Positions 37,301-49,278 of a stretch of DNA of 64,000 bases are shown in pieces. The position numbers and the translations under genes are program-made. The DNA lies in assembly GCA_024220505.1 (NCBI GenBank), contig JAKZZE010000005.1:766501-830500 (forward strand), written 5' to 3'. The DNA comes from Rhizopus arrhizus. Lineage: Eukaryota; Mucoromycota; Mucoromycetes; Mucorales; Rhizopodaceae. The notes beneath the pieces are model-generated. The model had not been told where the DNA came from and ran no database searches. It worked only from the letters and a program-made list of their open reading frames with translations. Each line of letters starts with the position of its first letter. The stretch's first letter is position 1.

Positions 37301-39936
37301 AATAGGCATAGTAGAAAACCGATCAATCGAAGCCTGTCGTTGTTCACTTGGTATACTTCCATCAATACGTTCATGAGGGTATTGTCTTCCTCTCAAATAG
37401 TCAGACAAGATATCCAGGCAACTTTAGAATTTTTTTTTAGTTTATATTATTGTTTTATAAATTATTGTTTTTACCTTGTAAATTGAGAGAAAATCAGCAC
37501 TTTATGATTTCCTTCAAACAGTTTACGTAATAACTTATCAATCAATACCAATTTTCCCGAGGATTGAATTAAACAATTAAATTGATCGATCAAAGTCACT
37601 GCACGAGAATCTTTTGTAATAACCTCTTCTGCACCCTCCAATAAATAAGGATGAATACAACATTTTCGAAGTTGCATCATTATATTTCGTAACTGAGGCA
37701 TTTCCTTGTTGGCTATAACCATGAAAAATAAGCTTCCTTATAAAATATACGTCCTTTTTGATTTCTTACATTTTGCTCCTTTTTCAAGAAACTAAAGTTC
37801 TTTTCGAGAATAGCACGATACCATTTCTTTTGAGGATTCGTTAATTCAACCTCAATCACAGTCTCTTCCTTAACAGGAATCGTCTTTTCGACATCTTCTT
37901 TGAAGCGTCTCAACATGATAGGTTTCAGCAATGCTTGAAGTCTCTCTACTTCAGCCGCAGTCTGTAATTTACCATATTCAGCAAAAAATGCCCTTTCGTT
38001 ATTGAATATTTCTGGTTGCATAAAGTTGAGTAAGCTATAGAGTTCATCCAAGTTGTTTTGAAGAGGTGTGCCTGTCAAAAGTACTTTGTGTTCAATGGAA
38101 AACGTCTTTAGGACTTCTCCTACTTTTGATTGTTTGTTTTTCAATCGATGAGCTTCGTCAAAAACAGCACATTTCCAAGGAATATCTTTAAGATGAAGCG
38201 CACCTGCTGATGCCTACAAAAAGAGAAATCATTATAATCAGAAAACTAATTTTTGCTTAAATTTACCATTTCATAAGTTGTAATAACCACATCGAATTTA
38301 TATCTATTGGGTATAGGTTTGCTCTGTTGATCTTTATAATGAAATTCCGTTTCTACTAATAAATTGCGAGATAAAGTACTTCCACGGTAATCAATAACAT
38401 TTAAGTCAGTCCATGCTTTAATGGCCCTTTCCCAATGAGGAATAGCTAAGTATGATGCTTGATAAGTACACATTTCTAATCTTGTCTTTGTTCATGCACT
38501 TACTTGACAGAGGAGCAACGATCAAGAATGGACCCTTAACATTCAATTGATAATAGAGATCATTTAAAAACGCGACAGATTGAACCGTTTTACCAAGTCC
38601 CATCTCATCCGCCAATATACAGGAACGGTCATTATAGTAACAGAATCGTAACCAGTTCAAACCTTCAAGTTGATATAGTCGCAATTCGTTACCAAATTTA
38701 TACTTTAAGCTCGTATCGTATTTTACAAATTGTGTATAGTCAGGTCTTCTAGGTGGGTTGGATACCTTTTCTTGAGGTATGACTCGATTGCGTTGATATT
38801 CTTGAATTTTGGTCTCATCCATCTGATAAAGGGGTTAGTCTTTAATATTAAATAAATATATCTTTACTTTTTGCACATCTTCTTCACTCTCCCAAGTGGA
38901 TGCATCATAAAATAACCCTTTCCACTTCACAAGATAATACAACTTAGGCTCACCAGTGACCGCATCTCTCAATTCACCTTCATCAATAATACGATCCACT
39001 TTTAAATACTCAGAAAAGTCTTCACCTTTTTGACCATCTTGGTACCATTTGGTTAAAAACTTTTTAACTCTGTGTTTACCCAAATGCTCTCCTTCAATTC
39101 TTTCTTTTGATACCCATTCTGCATGATGATAACTAGAAAACTATAGTTGTCATGTGTAAAAGACAAAATATTAAGATTATCTATTTTATATAGTTTACCT
39201 TGTATTTCACAAGCAGTTCGTGTTCACCTGTTGCTTCATTGAGCCTATAATCCAGAATCTTTTCAAATGTCTTTGTTCCCATGGGGATCATTACCGCAGG
39301 AACTTCAACTGCTGTTTTTTGAGAGGGCTTGTTAGAGGGTGAATCATAGTCACTATCTTCGTCTTCCTCGTCTTCTTCAATTATTTCCTCTTCCTCTTCC
39401 TCTTCGTCTGACCAGGAGTTTTCATACTTTGTGGATTTCTTTTTTCTATGACTTGTTCTTTTGGAAGAATGTACAGCAGGCTGTCGTTGTTGCTGTTGTT
39501 GTTGAAGGTACAGCATTTGCTGCTGCTGCTGCTGTTTTTGCTGTAATAAAAGCATTTCTTGTTGTTTCTTTTGCTCTAATAAATATTGTCGATAATACGG
39601 ATCCATTCTTTGATTATAGCTTTGCTGTTGCTGAAGTGGAAAATGATTAGCGGAACCATTGCTTAATAAACCAATAAACCCTTGCTGCTGCTGTTGTGGT
39701 TGTGGTTGCTGCTGCTGTTGTGGTTGTTGAGCCATGAAATGAGTTTGATATTGTAAACTGCTATCATAATATCCATTATTTGTAAGCTGTGTACCCATAT
39801 ATAATGATGCAGCATTGTTATTGTTGTTATTATAAATTCCACTACCACTACCCGTACTATCATTAGGATTACTGGACAGGAGATTTTGGAGCAGTTCGTC
39901 CTGTGGAAAGAATGTATCTTGGTTTTGATGTGTCAT
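34319..39936 (-). CDS. CHD-family chromatin remodeler, subfamily III (CHD7/Kismet type)
   Basis: Nine exons, about 1,730 residues. Order: polyQ/N-rich N-terminus; acidic patch; tandem chromodomains ([13 protein letters not shown]...[14 protein letters not shown], then [12 protein letters not shown]...[17 protein letters not shown]); SNF2 ATPase ([75 protein letters not shown]). Next is [17 protein letters not shown]...SKATFSAS...[11 protein letters not shown], which closely follows animal CHD7, then two SANT-like blocks ([20 protein letters not shown] and [20 protein letters not shown]). The enzyme slides nucleosomes using ATP. No BRK domain was seen. The C-terminus has YEQPR tandem repeats. 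One intron near 37712-37770 is uncertain: the phase fits best with GGAC/GTATAT...TATAG (38 nt). Confidence 0.92.
34586..34665. repeat. 15-bp tandem repeat encoding YEQPR pentapeptides
   Basis: About five units of GGTTGCTCATARCGW on the plus strand; on the minus strand they read [10 protein letters not shown] in the CHD C-terminal tail. Unit length keeps the frame. Confidence 0.85.
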
Positions 39937-40176
39937 CTCAAAAACTTTTCAAGCACGCGTAAATATATAGATTCCTTTTTTTTTCTTTCCTTTTCCTTTT
40001 TTAAGAAAAAAAAAAAAAAAGAAAAAAAAAAAGATGAAAAAAAGAGTGATTAAGTAGTACGTTTAAATATGAACTCTCTTTTTGTCTACGCACAAAAAAA
40101 AAAAATAAAAAACCTAAAATGAACAGAATTTTTTTAAGGAACGAAGAACAAAAAAAAATTGTTTCAGGTTTTTTTA
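39937..40176. promoter_or_regulatory. CHD promoter / VMA1 3' region
   Basis: 240 bp with several A and T runs (40005-40032, 40092-40103). It carries the CHD upstream sequence and the VMA1 3' UTR. No distinct site can be named. Confidence 0.4.
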
Positions 40177-42508
40177 TTAAGCTTCAAGATCACTGAATTT
40201 AGCTTCAATTTCCTTATAAAGAGCGGTATACTTTTCAACGAGTACATCTTCACCATCAGCAGGATCTTCAAACTTCATGGAAGACAATTTGTAAAGAATA
40301 TCACCCATCGATTCACGAATCTTGGACCAAGTGATTTGATTGTTGGAAGCCTCGACGGTATGAGTAGCACGATCATAGAAACCAATCATGTTTCGCAGCA
40401 TCCAGGTCGTCTTGAAGAAGGGACAGTAACGATCATAGTTACTGTAACCATTTTGTTGAAGGAAATCATCCTTGATGATCTGAGCTACTTCCAATGTAAT
40501 CTTATCTGTTTCGTTCAAACCACTCTTACCGACCAATTGAACAATTTCAGAAAGATTTTCTTCCATTTGAAGGATTTCCTTACACTTGTCACGAAGATGA
40601 ATGTATTCAGGATCATTCTTTTCGTAATAAGGTTCCAAGACATTCATATACTTGGAGTAAGACAAGTTCCAATTGACTGAAGGGAAATGCTTACGTTGAG
40701 CCAACTTTTTATCGAGACCCCAAAAGACTTGAACGATACCCAAGGTAGAAGTAGTGACAGGATCAGAAAGATCACCACCAGGAGGAGAGACAGCACCGAC
40801 AACCGTAACACTACCTTCACGAGAGGGGTTACCAAGACAGGTCACACGGCCTGCACGTTCATAAAACGAAGCAAGACGAGCACCCAAATAGGCAGGATAA
40901 CCAGAATCGGCAGGCATTTCTGCCAAACGACCAGAGATTTCACGAAGAGCTTCGGCCCAACGAGAGGTAGAATCAGCCATCATGGCTACATTCTTACCCA
41001 TATCACGGAAATATTCAGAAAGGGTGATACCTGTATAGATGGAGGCTTCACGAGCAGCGACAGGCATGTTGGAGGTATTAGCTACTAATGTAGTACGTTT
41101 CATGATCGATTCTTTACGGCCTTCGACTTCAATGGAAAGTTCAGGGAAGTCCATCAGTACTTCAGCCATTTCATTACCTCTTTCACCACTAGAAGATAAT
41201 ATTAGTAATACAATCAAATATTTCAAAGTGGGTCACTTACCATCCAACGTAAATAATAATATCAGAGTTGGAGTATTTAGACAAGGATTGTGAGATGACA
41301 GTTTTACCACAGCCAAAAGCACCAGGAATAGCAGTTGTACCGCCTTGAACACAAGGGAATAAAGAGTCCAAAACACGTTGACCAGTCAATAGAGGATGAT
41401 TAGCAGATAATTTTTCGGCTACAGGACGAGGTGAACGGACAGGCCAAAGTTGTCTCATTGTATGCTTTGTTGTCTCCCCTTCAAATTCAGTTTCAAGCAC
41501 AACATCCTCGAGTGTATATTGACCCTTTGGTGCAATATAAGTAATTGTACCACGGCTTTTGGGAGGAAGCATGATGTTATGAATAGTGACAAGAGAGTTT
41601 TCATATACTCTACCATAAACATCACCACCTGTAATATGATCTCCTACCTTTTCAAAGAAAATAAGTTATTTTTACTATTACAGTCATCTCATTCCGTATA
41701 TTTACTTGGAAGTGAAGAGGTTCAAATTCCCAGCCAAAGGACTTATCGAGTGCAGGAGTGGAAATACCACGGGGAATATAAATACTTTGAGAAGCTTCTT
41801 GAATGGCCTACACAAATCTTAATGTTTGTCTTTTGATTTTTTAATCTTTGTTTACCTTGAGTGGTCGTTGAATACCATCATAAATGTTTGACATTAAACC
41901 TGTATATATTTGTTTTAGTTTCTCTTTTCTTTTTCCTTTGCTTATCTTTTTTCATATTGTATACACTTTACCAGGACCAAGTTCAACAGATAAAGGTTTA
42001 CCGGATCTTAAGACTGGATCACCCACAGTTAAACCACCTATCAAAAAAAAAAGTTTATATTCTGAAACACACTTTCCCCCTCATTTTTCATATACCAGTT
42101 TCTTCATAAACTTGAATAGTTGCTTTATCTCCATCGATACGAATAACTTCACCAACAAGCTCAGCATGGCCTACACGGACCTAAAAAATGATATTTAATA
42201 CAGAAACGTTCATATACCATCAAGGTATATGTATTTACCAACTCATACATAGCTGAACCATACATATTTTCAGCAACAACAACTATATTTGAAGTGTTTA
42301 TAAAAAATTCAAGCGCACATTCATACATGTAAGTTTAATTTATTCTTTACCTGGACCAGAGACAGAAAAGATGGAACCGAAATCGGATTCGCGTTCATGG
42401 TCCCTAATTCTAGGCAAATCTCTTTCTGCGTTTTCAAGTGCTCCAGCCTACACACAAAAATAAGTATATAACAGGCAGCGTAAGTTTTTGTGCGCTTTAT
42501 TGTACCAT
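40177..42508 (-). CDS. VMA1: V-type H+-ATPase catalytic subunit A
   Basis: Eight or more exons. The first coding exon is only the ATG (42506-42508), spliced to [20 protein letters not shown]. Later blocks are GVGHAELV-type barrel sequence ([20 protein letters not shown]), [31 protein letters not shown], the P-loop [58 protein letters not shown] and [12 protein letters not shown]. Subunit A hydrolyses ATP in the V1 sector that acidifies the vacuole. There is no intein; instead a 52-nt intron (41189-41240) splits the cysteine codon of YVG-CGERG, the point where the yeast VDE intein sits. Codon use is biased toward C endings, as in MET5. It lies upstream of the CHD gene on the same strand. Confidence 0.95.
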
Positions 42509-43230
42509 ATTTGTGTTTTATATATAACAAAAATAAAAATAAAAGCTTAAGAAAAGAATATGAAACTCTTTGAAATCGAAATCTCTTGACTTGAAAAAAC
42601 CATTGGCGGAGGTTGTAACAAGTTTTACAGCGAAGCTCCTATGTCACTACAGAGCAAGGCGGATGTTAAAATTGGATCTGTCATTTTGCGTTGTATTGTA
42701 GAATGCCGTCTTGATAGTTTTTATAAAAGTAATGTCCATTATGTTCATCTTTTAGAGTAATCTACAAGATTTTAATTAAAAATTGGCGAAAATTGAAAAG
42801 CTTTATGCGAGCTTCCATCTGCTAAATTTGCAGCTTTGTTTCTCTCGATTGCTGCTTTTGTCATGCTCTAAATTGCGCCTTTTTCTTTTTAGTTTGCTTA
42901 AATAATAAATAAGTAGCCTTTTACGAAAATAGACAAAGAGGGATTTTAAATGAGAATGAGGTCGAGGCAAAGAGCAGGGAAGAACATGTTGATTTCTTTA
43001 ACGTTGTATCTTTAATGAGATGAAGCCGCTATCAAACGATTTAAACCCCGATCCTAGGAAAGTTCCTTGAGCATTTAGATCAGGAGATGGAGGAAGCAGC
43101 CAAAGAAATAAAAAAAAAAAGTATAAAATACATCTAGAAAAACAATGAGCTCTTTTTATTATTCTTATTTTAATAGAATTAAGTTGTGGATAACTGTTCC
43201 TGCTGGTAAGAAAACAGGAATAAATGAACA
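42509..43230. other. Gap: VMA1 promoter and spacer
   Basis: AT-rich. A minus-strand frame at 42998-43231 is low complexity and overlaps the repeat edge. No gene supported. Confidence 0.4.
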
Positions 43231-43523
43231 TACTGATAGGGTATATGAAGTGTCAGTCTCAGCTATTAAGACATAAACAACATAAGAATAAAAGCACTTA
43301 CCTCCGAAAAGTAAAGCAATAATCGATTGCAGCCTAGCTCTGCTTCCTTTTCAGAAGAGAACGGCGAGAGTTTTGTTGACAGTGTGGAAGTGGCTGTTAT
43401 TTAGAAAGGCTTAATAAAGCTGGGAGTATGATCATGTCCGTAAGTGAAAGTGCAGATAGCGAAAGAAGAGGACCAGAGAGCGAGACAATAGAGTTTTTTC
43501 TTTTTACGCATGTTGTTTTTAAA

Positions 43524-43576
<53 letters not shown>
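43231..43576 (+). repeat. Dispersed ~300-bp repeat, copy 2, with 51-bp poly(A) end
   Basis: Matches copy 1 (6414-6707) from TACTGATAGGGTATATGAAG to TTGTTTTTAAACT with about one change in ten. It runs straight into A51 (43526-43576), the hallmark of a reverse-transcribed poly(A)-tailed RNA. The tail is longer and purer than in copy 1, so this copy is probably younger. On the minus strand it contains a complete-looking 45-nt intron (GTAAGTGCTTT...GTCTTAATAG). No open frame is shared between copies. Confidence 0.75.
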
Positions 43577-43577
<1 letters not shown>

Positions 43578-45783
43578 GATAAGTAAACAAAGCAAGGTCT
43601 CCATTCACTCTTTAAATGCTTTTTTTTTTCTTAGAATACTTCACATACCCTGTTTCATCCAACTTTTTCTTTTTATCTTATCAAGTCAATTACGATGAAA
43701 GGATTGATTGCTCTCTAACATTTACTTGAAGCAACTTATGCAAAAAGAGGATAAGGTATAAATGTAACTCTCATTAAATTTCAAAACTACATCTGCCTCT
43801 TCTACAATCTTGGCAAAGAAGCAAAGGAATGGCTTTTTTTTTTTTACCAAGTTTCGCATGCCATGAAGTTTTCGATAAAACAATTCAAGTAGGAAAAGAA
43901 ACTTGAAACAAGACTTACCTTTTCAAGTTTTTGAAGCTTCTGATATTCCTACAGCAAGTGTTGTAGAACAGTGTCTGATCATAACAAACATTGAATAATC
44001 ACAACTAAAAGAAGTATATTAAAATTGATAAAAGATAATAATTTAAATCTTTATTAAATAAAATATATTCTTCTTCTTTTTATATAAAACTATCACAATT
44101 AGATTCATTCTATAAAGTAAATATGAACAATAAATAAGTCATGATCTATACTATTCATCATTTCTGTAAATGAATAATAATGGATCAGGTACCTAGTTAA
44201 CTTTGATCTGACTGGAGGCATTTCATATAAATATATCTTTCCTCTCAATGAAGACGGGACAAATCTCCCAGATCAGTTAAAGAACAATAAGAGCTATAAA
44301 ACAACAAATTAAAACTTTCCATGATCAATTCAGTGATCATTCTTCAATCAAACATGCCACTTATTGGATCTATGTTCATAACTACTCATTTATCTGCCAG
44401 CTGATAGAAGAATATAAATAGTAGACTTTTTAATGATTTCTTTTTTAACAATTAAGATTGTCTTAAATAAAGTTTAGTCTCAAAAAGCATTCTTTTGGTT
44501 TTATTGCTATTTTGATAATTATCTTACCAGAACATAACACTTGGATCATCTTTCTCGGCTACTGCGCCAAATTAGAAAATGGTTTAATGAGGAATTTCTT
44601 TATTGGATAAATACAAATACTCATGAAGTTGAGTCTGACAAGGTATTTCTAAACTTTTCGGCAAAAGATTCAAAAATATTAAAAAATCACTACTAAATTT
44701 TAATCACGGCTAAAAATACCTTAAGTCTGACTGAGTCTGACGAGCCATATACTGCATGTCTTTTACGAAGCATATATCATTTACATCACAGAGAGATCGT
44801 ACATATATCCGACGTAGTATTTCAGAGTTCTAGGAACGTATTGTGTCTTGTTCTTGATGATGCTTTATATTCTATTAGTAGTCGTGTTTTCTTAAAATGG
44901 AATTTGGTTTCTACTGTCAACTGTAACTTTAAAAAAGATGAAAGAATACATGTATAATTTAGCTTTTATCTTATAGCTAGCCTTATCAGACTACCTTAGT
45001 TATCATTATATTTACAATGTCTTTGATCATTTCGCTTTCCAGCGTCCAACTTCTTCATCTTTGATCATTAAGCTACTAGATTAAAATTGCGAGTCCGAGG
45101 AGAATACGTAATCAAGCTCGGATCATGCCAGCATCCAAATAAAGGCGTATTGGTGCATAGAACAATCAGGCATCCATTCTACCTGTGGGATTGTATTTTA
45201 ATAGGTGTACCAACTACAGATGATAATCGTACGGCAGACACTCTTTTTCAACAATTTGGGGATCAGTCCTTATGGCAGAAATTTACTTTTGCTAATCGTA
45301 GGCAGCTAGCTGGCTCTCGTCTTCTGTCCTTTGAAATTTCAATATACTCCTTCAAATATGTACAGCCTCGTACAGGTTGTTCAACTCCAAATTACCTACT
45401 ATGCTGTTCCTTCACCAGATTCACAACGCTAATTTATCTCAATGTTGACTACGTCAAGCTCACAAAGGTATCATGGCTCATTCTTTGTTTTTTTTGAATT
45501 TGTTCAGGTTTGAGCAGTATTTTACTTGATATTGAAAATTGTGATAATAGAATCTTGTGCTATGATCATGCACATTCTATGGAATGATTCACTATAAAAT
45601 CCTTTGGCCCTCTCCACTGTAATTGAACGAAAAAGGAAAGGAAAGATTACGGTACTTTTGATGCTCTTGTAAAGCAGTCAGATCAAATATATTTAATAAA
45701 ACCATACTTATTTTACAAACATGTGTTTATTGTTATAAAAAGAAAGGAACAGAAAGGGAACAAAAGCGTTTGTTTTCACCTAC
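43577..45783. other. Gap: decayed sequence with unassigned coding-like stretches
   Basis: No intact gene. Plus-strand protein-like stretches occur at about 44742-44958 (LLRSIYHLHHREIVHISDVV, NVLCLVLDDALYSISSRVFL) and 45087-45497 (a 136-codon frame with a non-ATG start: ASIQIKA-like in one frame, CQHPNKGVLVHRTIRHPFYL in another). They have no recognised family and may come from old transposon genes. The first part (about 44205-44310) also contains a short readable stretch (NFDLTGGISYKYIFPLNEDG). Confidence 0.3.
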
Positions 45784-47068
45784 TTAATCATAACGATGCT
45801 TTCTAACTGGAGATCGTGAACGGGATCTTTTAACAGGAGAACGAGAACGATATTCATCTTGACGAGATCGTCTACTGTAGTTTTCTATGTCTCCTGCAAA
45901 GTCATCGTGATCGCGTCTGTGATATCTATCCCTGCGCTCACGGTCAGAATAACGACGGTAATCTCTATTCCTACCTCCATCCCGACGTTCGTGATAGTCA
46001 TATCGTTGACGTGAGTAGTTACTGTGAGGCCGTTGTTGTTGTTGTTGTTGTTGACGAGATTGCTAACCGGAAATAAGAAAACATGCTAAATTGACAAAAA
46101 TATAAACTTACTTTCATTTCATTAATCGTATCACGTATTTTTAAATATCCTTGATGTTGTTTGCCTCTGTAGTGGGCTTCCAACCTATCTGAAGAATCAT
46201 TTGTAACTAAAAATGCTCCACACACATCGCATACCTAAAAAACCGTAATAATGTTCAAAGTACTTGTTTTATCTTTACCCTACTTTAAACTTACCTCCAT
46301 TCGCTTTTCAGCAGGGTTGAGACCATCTTTATTCTATATATTTACGTTTAGTTTATCATTATGATTCAACTATGTGTATATCTTTCAATGTACCTGTTTA
46401 ACTAATTCTAATTCTTCTTGAAGTTTGTCAACTTGGCTTTGTAAATCAGCTGCTTCTTGCACACGACCTTCTTCACCAGCTTCCTCTACTTTTTGTAACA
46501 ATTCTTTAATCTTCACATCCAACAAAACCATCTTTTCTTCTCTCTCTTCTTTTCGAAGTTCTAGCAACTACAAGCTTCATTTAGAATTTTTTTTTTCTAG
46601 GGTAACAGCTTGTTTTACCTTGTCATCCGATTGAATGTTCAATCGACCATTTCCTTGACGAATTTTACGTCCCAAATCAGAAATCAACTTGTTGAGATAG
46701 TCTAAGAATTCAGCTTCATAAGGATACTTGCTCTTGTCCGATTTTTGATACTTTTCTTTCAATCGATCATTATGAATCTTGTCACAAGCACCAAGATCGG
46801 ATTTTGTATTTGTAAATAGTTGGCTAGGACAAAAAGCAACAAGATAATGTTTACACACCTTTTGAACGTTTTTAGTTTCTTGTGTACCAAAAAAATTCTT
46901 AATGAGAAATTTTTTTTCTACTTACGCTATCATCCCAAAAATCTTTGTTGTCAACATCAACATATTGAGACATGAGCTCTTCTAACATTGCCTTTTGATA
47001 ATCTAAAAGTAAAACATTTATTAACTTTTACAGAGATAGACATTTTAGTCTTGATTGAATTTACCCAT
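45784..47068 (-). CDS. LUC7: LUC7-like U1 snRNP-associated splicing factor
   Basis: Six exons, about 310 residues. The first coding exon is just ATGG (47065-47068), completed by ATTATCAA to give MDYQKAMLEELMSQY. A CCCH-type zinc finger follows (VCKHYLVAFCPSQLF...DLGACDKIH), then a long coiled coil (EEREEKMVLLDVKIKELLQK), a C2H2-type finger (EVCDVCGAFLVTNDSSDRLE...HYRGKQHQGYLKIR), a Q run, and an RS/RD-rich tail (RRSRQDEYRSRSPVKRSRSR). Yeast Luc7 and human LUC7L proteins sit in U1 snRNP and stabilise its pairing with weak 5' splice sites. The RS tail is like the human proteins and absent from yeast Luc7. This suits an intron-dense genome. Confidence 0.93.
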
Positions 47069-48629
47069 TTTCAATAATTGTTTTTAAAAAAGAGCAGAGA
47101 GAAAAGAAATGAACAAAAAAGGGGAGTTGACGTCACTTTATGATTCAAAAAAGGAAAATTTTGAGATTTGTGTCGTATTTTATAAACTTTGGGTAGGGGT
47201 ACTCTAGCTCAATACAGTGTTTCCAAAAAGCAATACCGCAGCCAATTAAAATTGTTATCATTGGCCAATCAAAACCAATTTCGCTTTTTCAGAAATAAAG
47301 GTCGTGTCTCCCGACAAGTACTTTATAGCAAAGTTTTTTATTTTTCGCAGCCCACCAATGCAAAACCCCTCTTTCCTTTTGTGTTTCTGTTGCTTCTCAC
47401 GCGAAAACATAGTTGATATGACAATTAGCCATTATAACGAAAAAAATGAATAGAATTCGCAAAAAAGCGAGGATGAACCAGATATGTTGCTGACTGCTTT
47501 GCCAGTGCGTCTTGGAACAGATTTATCGAGCAAGTTAGTGCTGTTTTTCTTAAAACTATTCATTTATTGACAGTTGCTAATATATTCATTATGTTTATTT
47601 TCGCTATACGATGAAGTGATAACAGAAACTAATTAATAAAAGACTATAGGAGACTATTCATGTACAACAACAATACTATCAACAACACCAGTTCTTTACT
47701 TCAATCGCTTGAATGTACAAAAAAATATAATCGGCACCCAAAATTAACTTTAGCAGGAAGAAAGCTTTTTTACAACAATAGATACTTTGGAGTAACATAG
47801 CAAAATAAGGTAATTAGGAAAAAAAATACAATCGTAAAGGAAATTATAGTGATTTGATAAAGTAAATAATGTATCCATTGAATATTCGTTTTCATGTTGT
47901 TTTGAATAGCATTCTTTCTGCTTAGTGCGCTGACACATTGGGTGAGCGATGCGTCCAGAGATCACCTTCTTGATGTATCCTGTGAGGATTGAAAATAATA
48001 GACAAGAAAATAATCCCGGTTGAGTAAAATTGTGACGCGAGTCTATTCAGTTTCCAATGCGGTCAAGCTGATTATTTTCCTTTCGTCTTAGTTTCATTTA
48101 CATTTTCCTCAATAACTTTTATTAGAGTTATCCAACCACACCGAAAAGCATACCATTAGAATTGCCATGAAAAAGCGCATCGTTTGAATACAAAATAAGC
48201 TTCAAAAATCAAAAAGGAATCAAAGGTGACTCTCGACTAAATTTCGACTTTGTTATTCTAAAGTCCATTTGAGCACAGGGTACTTGTCTCATTTGTTCGC
48301 TCGGACTAGTTAAATATGAAGTAAATTGAGGCTAAACCTCCTTCCCTCTTTAGGATCAAGATGTAAAAAAGGTCAATTGAACAGTATTTGGAACATAGTA
48401 ATATCCTTTATGCTTCAAGAGTCAATTTAGAAGGAGCAAGTTACTATTACAAGATTCGCAAATGAAAGATAGTGTTCTATCAGTAATCATGGACAAATGT
48501 ATCATGAGTGATACGTACTATGTTGAGCCTTGTGATCGATATGACGAGTGAAAAATTGACACTGTGTACTTTTCTCATCCAAGCATGATGAACAATCTTC
48601 CCACTGGGTAATTGTCAAATTTCAGCAGA
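47069..48629. other. Gap: LUC7 promoter and AT-rich spacer
   Basis: A short plus frame (47189-47416) and a minus frame (47750-47965) have no family features. No RNA gene or repeat was recognised. Confidence 0.4.
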
Positions 48630-49278
48630 AAGATATCACATGTTTGTCGTCCATGCCAAGTGCTACTGCCTCAATGCACTCAAAGAAACGAAAACCCTTC
48701 CGATTCTTGCTGTCTTCAACGTCGACGACGTTTCAGGAAAGGAATTCTTTGAAAAAATCCCTCATGGAGGACACGACCCATAGTATACTCCGTATTGTCG
48801 CCCATGGGCTAAGCCTGTGTACTTTTTCAACACGGGCTCTATCGCAAACCACATCCAGAAAACGCCTTTGTAATCAACTGTTGCCCTGACCTATCTTTTA
48901 CACAGCAACAGCGACATTTGCTAGCCTTGGATGATTTCGAGGATCTCGTTTTATATCTAATCTACCGAACGACATGCGAATCCTTTTCCAAAGATGCGAA
49001 TTTTGCATTTGACAAAAGTTTGCAAGGGGGACTTTTGTGATACTGTTAGCTTGCAATTCAACAAAATTGCCAAGACCGCAAATGATAATACACCAAAGAT
49101 GACAACCATTTCTCCCAACAAAAGGAAGCGTCTCTGTCAAAACTCGGAGAGCACAGAGGGTGAAGACGTTAGGCCCACTGAGATGGGAAGCAACGCAACT
49201 AAGGGCGAGGACCTTGTGTTTGTCGAGAAATACAGAAATCAAAAACAGTGGAAAGATGAATTGGAGAATTTGCTTTAA
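48630..49278 (+). pseudogene. Degenerate protein-coding sequence of unknown family
   Basis: Plus-strand sequence is locally GC-richer than its surroundings and reads as protein in shifting frames: YHMFVVHAKCYCLNALKETK, ILAVFNVDDVSGKEFFEKIP, GGHDP, PWAKPVYFFNTGSIANHIQK, VINCCPDLSFTQQQRHLLAL, DDFEDLVLYLIYRTTCESFS, DANFAFDKSLQGG, and finally an open stretch to 49278 (KIAKTANDNTPKMTTISPNK, DLVFVEKYRNQKQWKDELEN). At least two frame changes and one stop break it. The C-terminal part has a nuclear-signal-like NKRKR. I do not recognise the family; the isolated setting suggests a mobile-element gene or a dead accessory gene. Confidence 0.5.

Noticed and set aside
40159..41293. Plus-strand frames of 173, 133 and 84 codons opposite VMA1.
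   Set aside because: Shadows of a codon-biased gene on the other strand.
43280..43330. ACTTACCT in the dispersed repeat resembles the 5' end of U1 snRNA.
   Set aside because: No Sm site or U1 stem-loops follow. The motif is better read as the complement of a 5' splice site (AGGTAAGT) on the minus strand.
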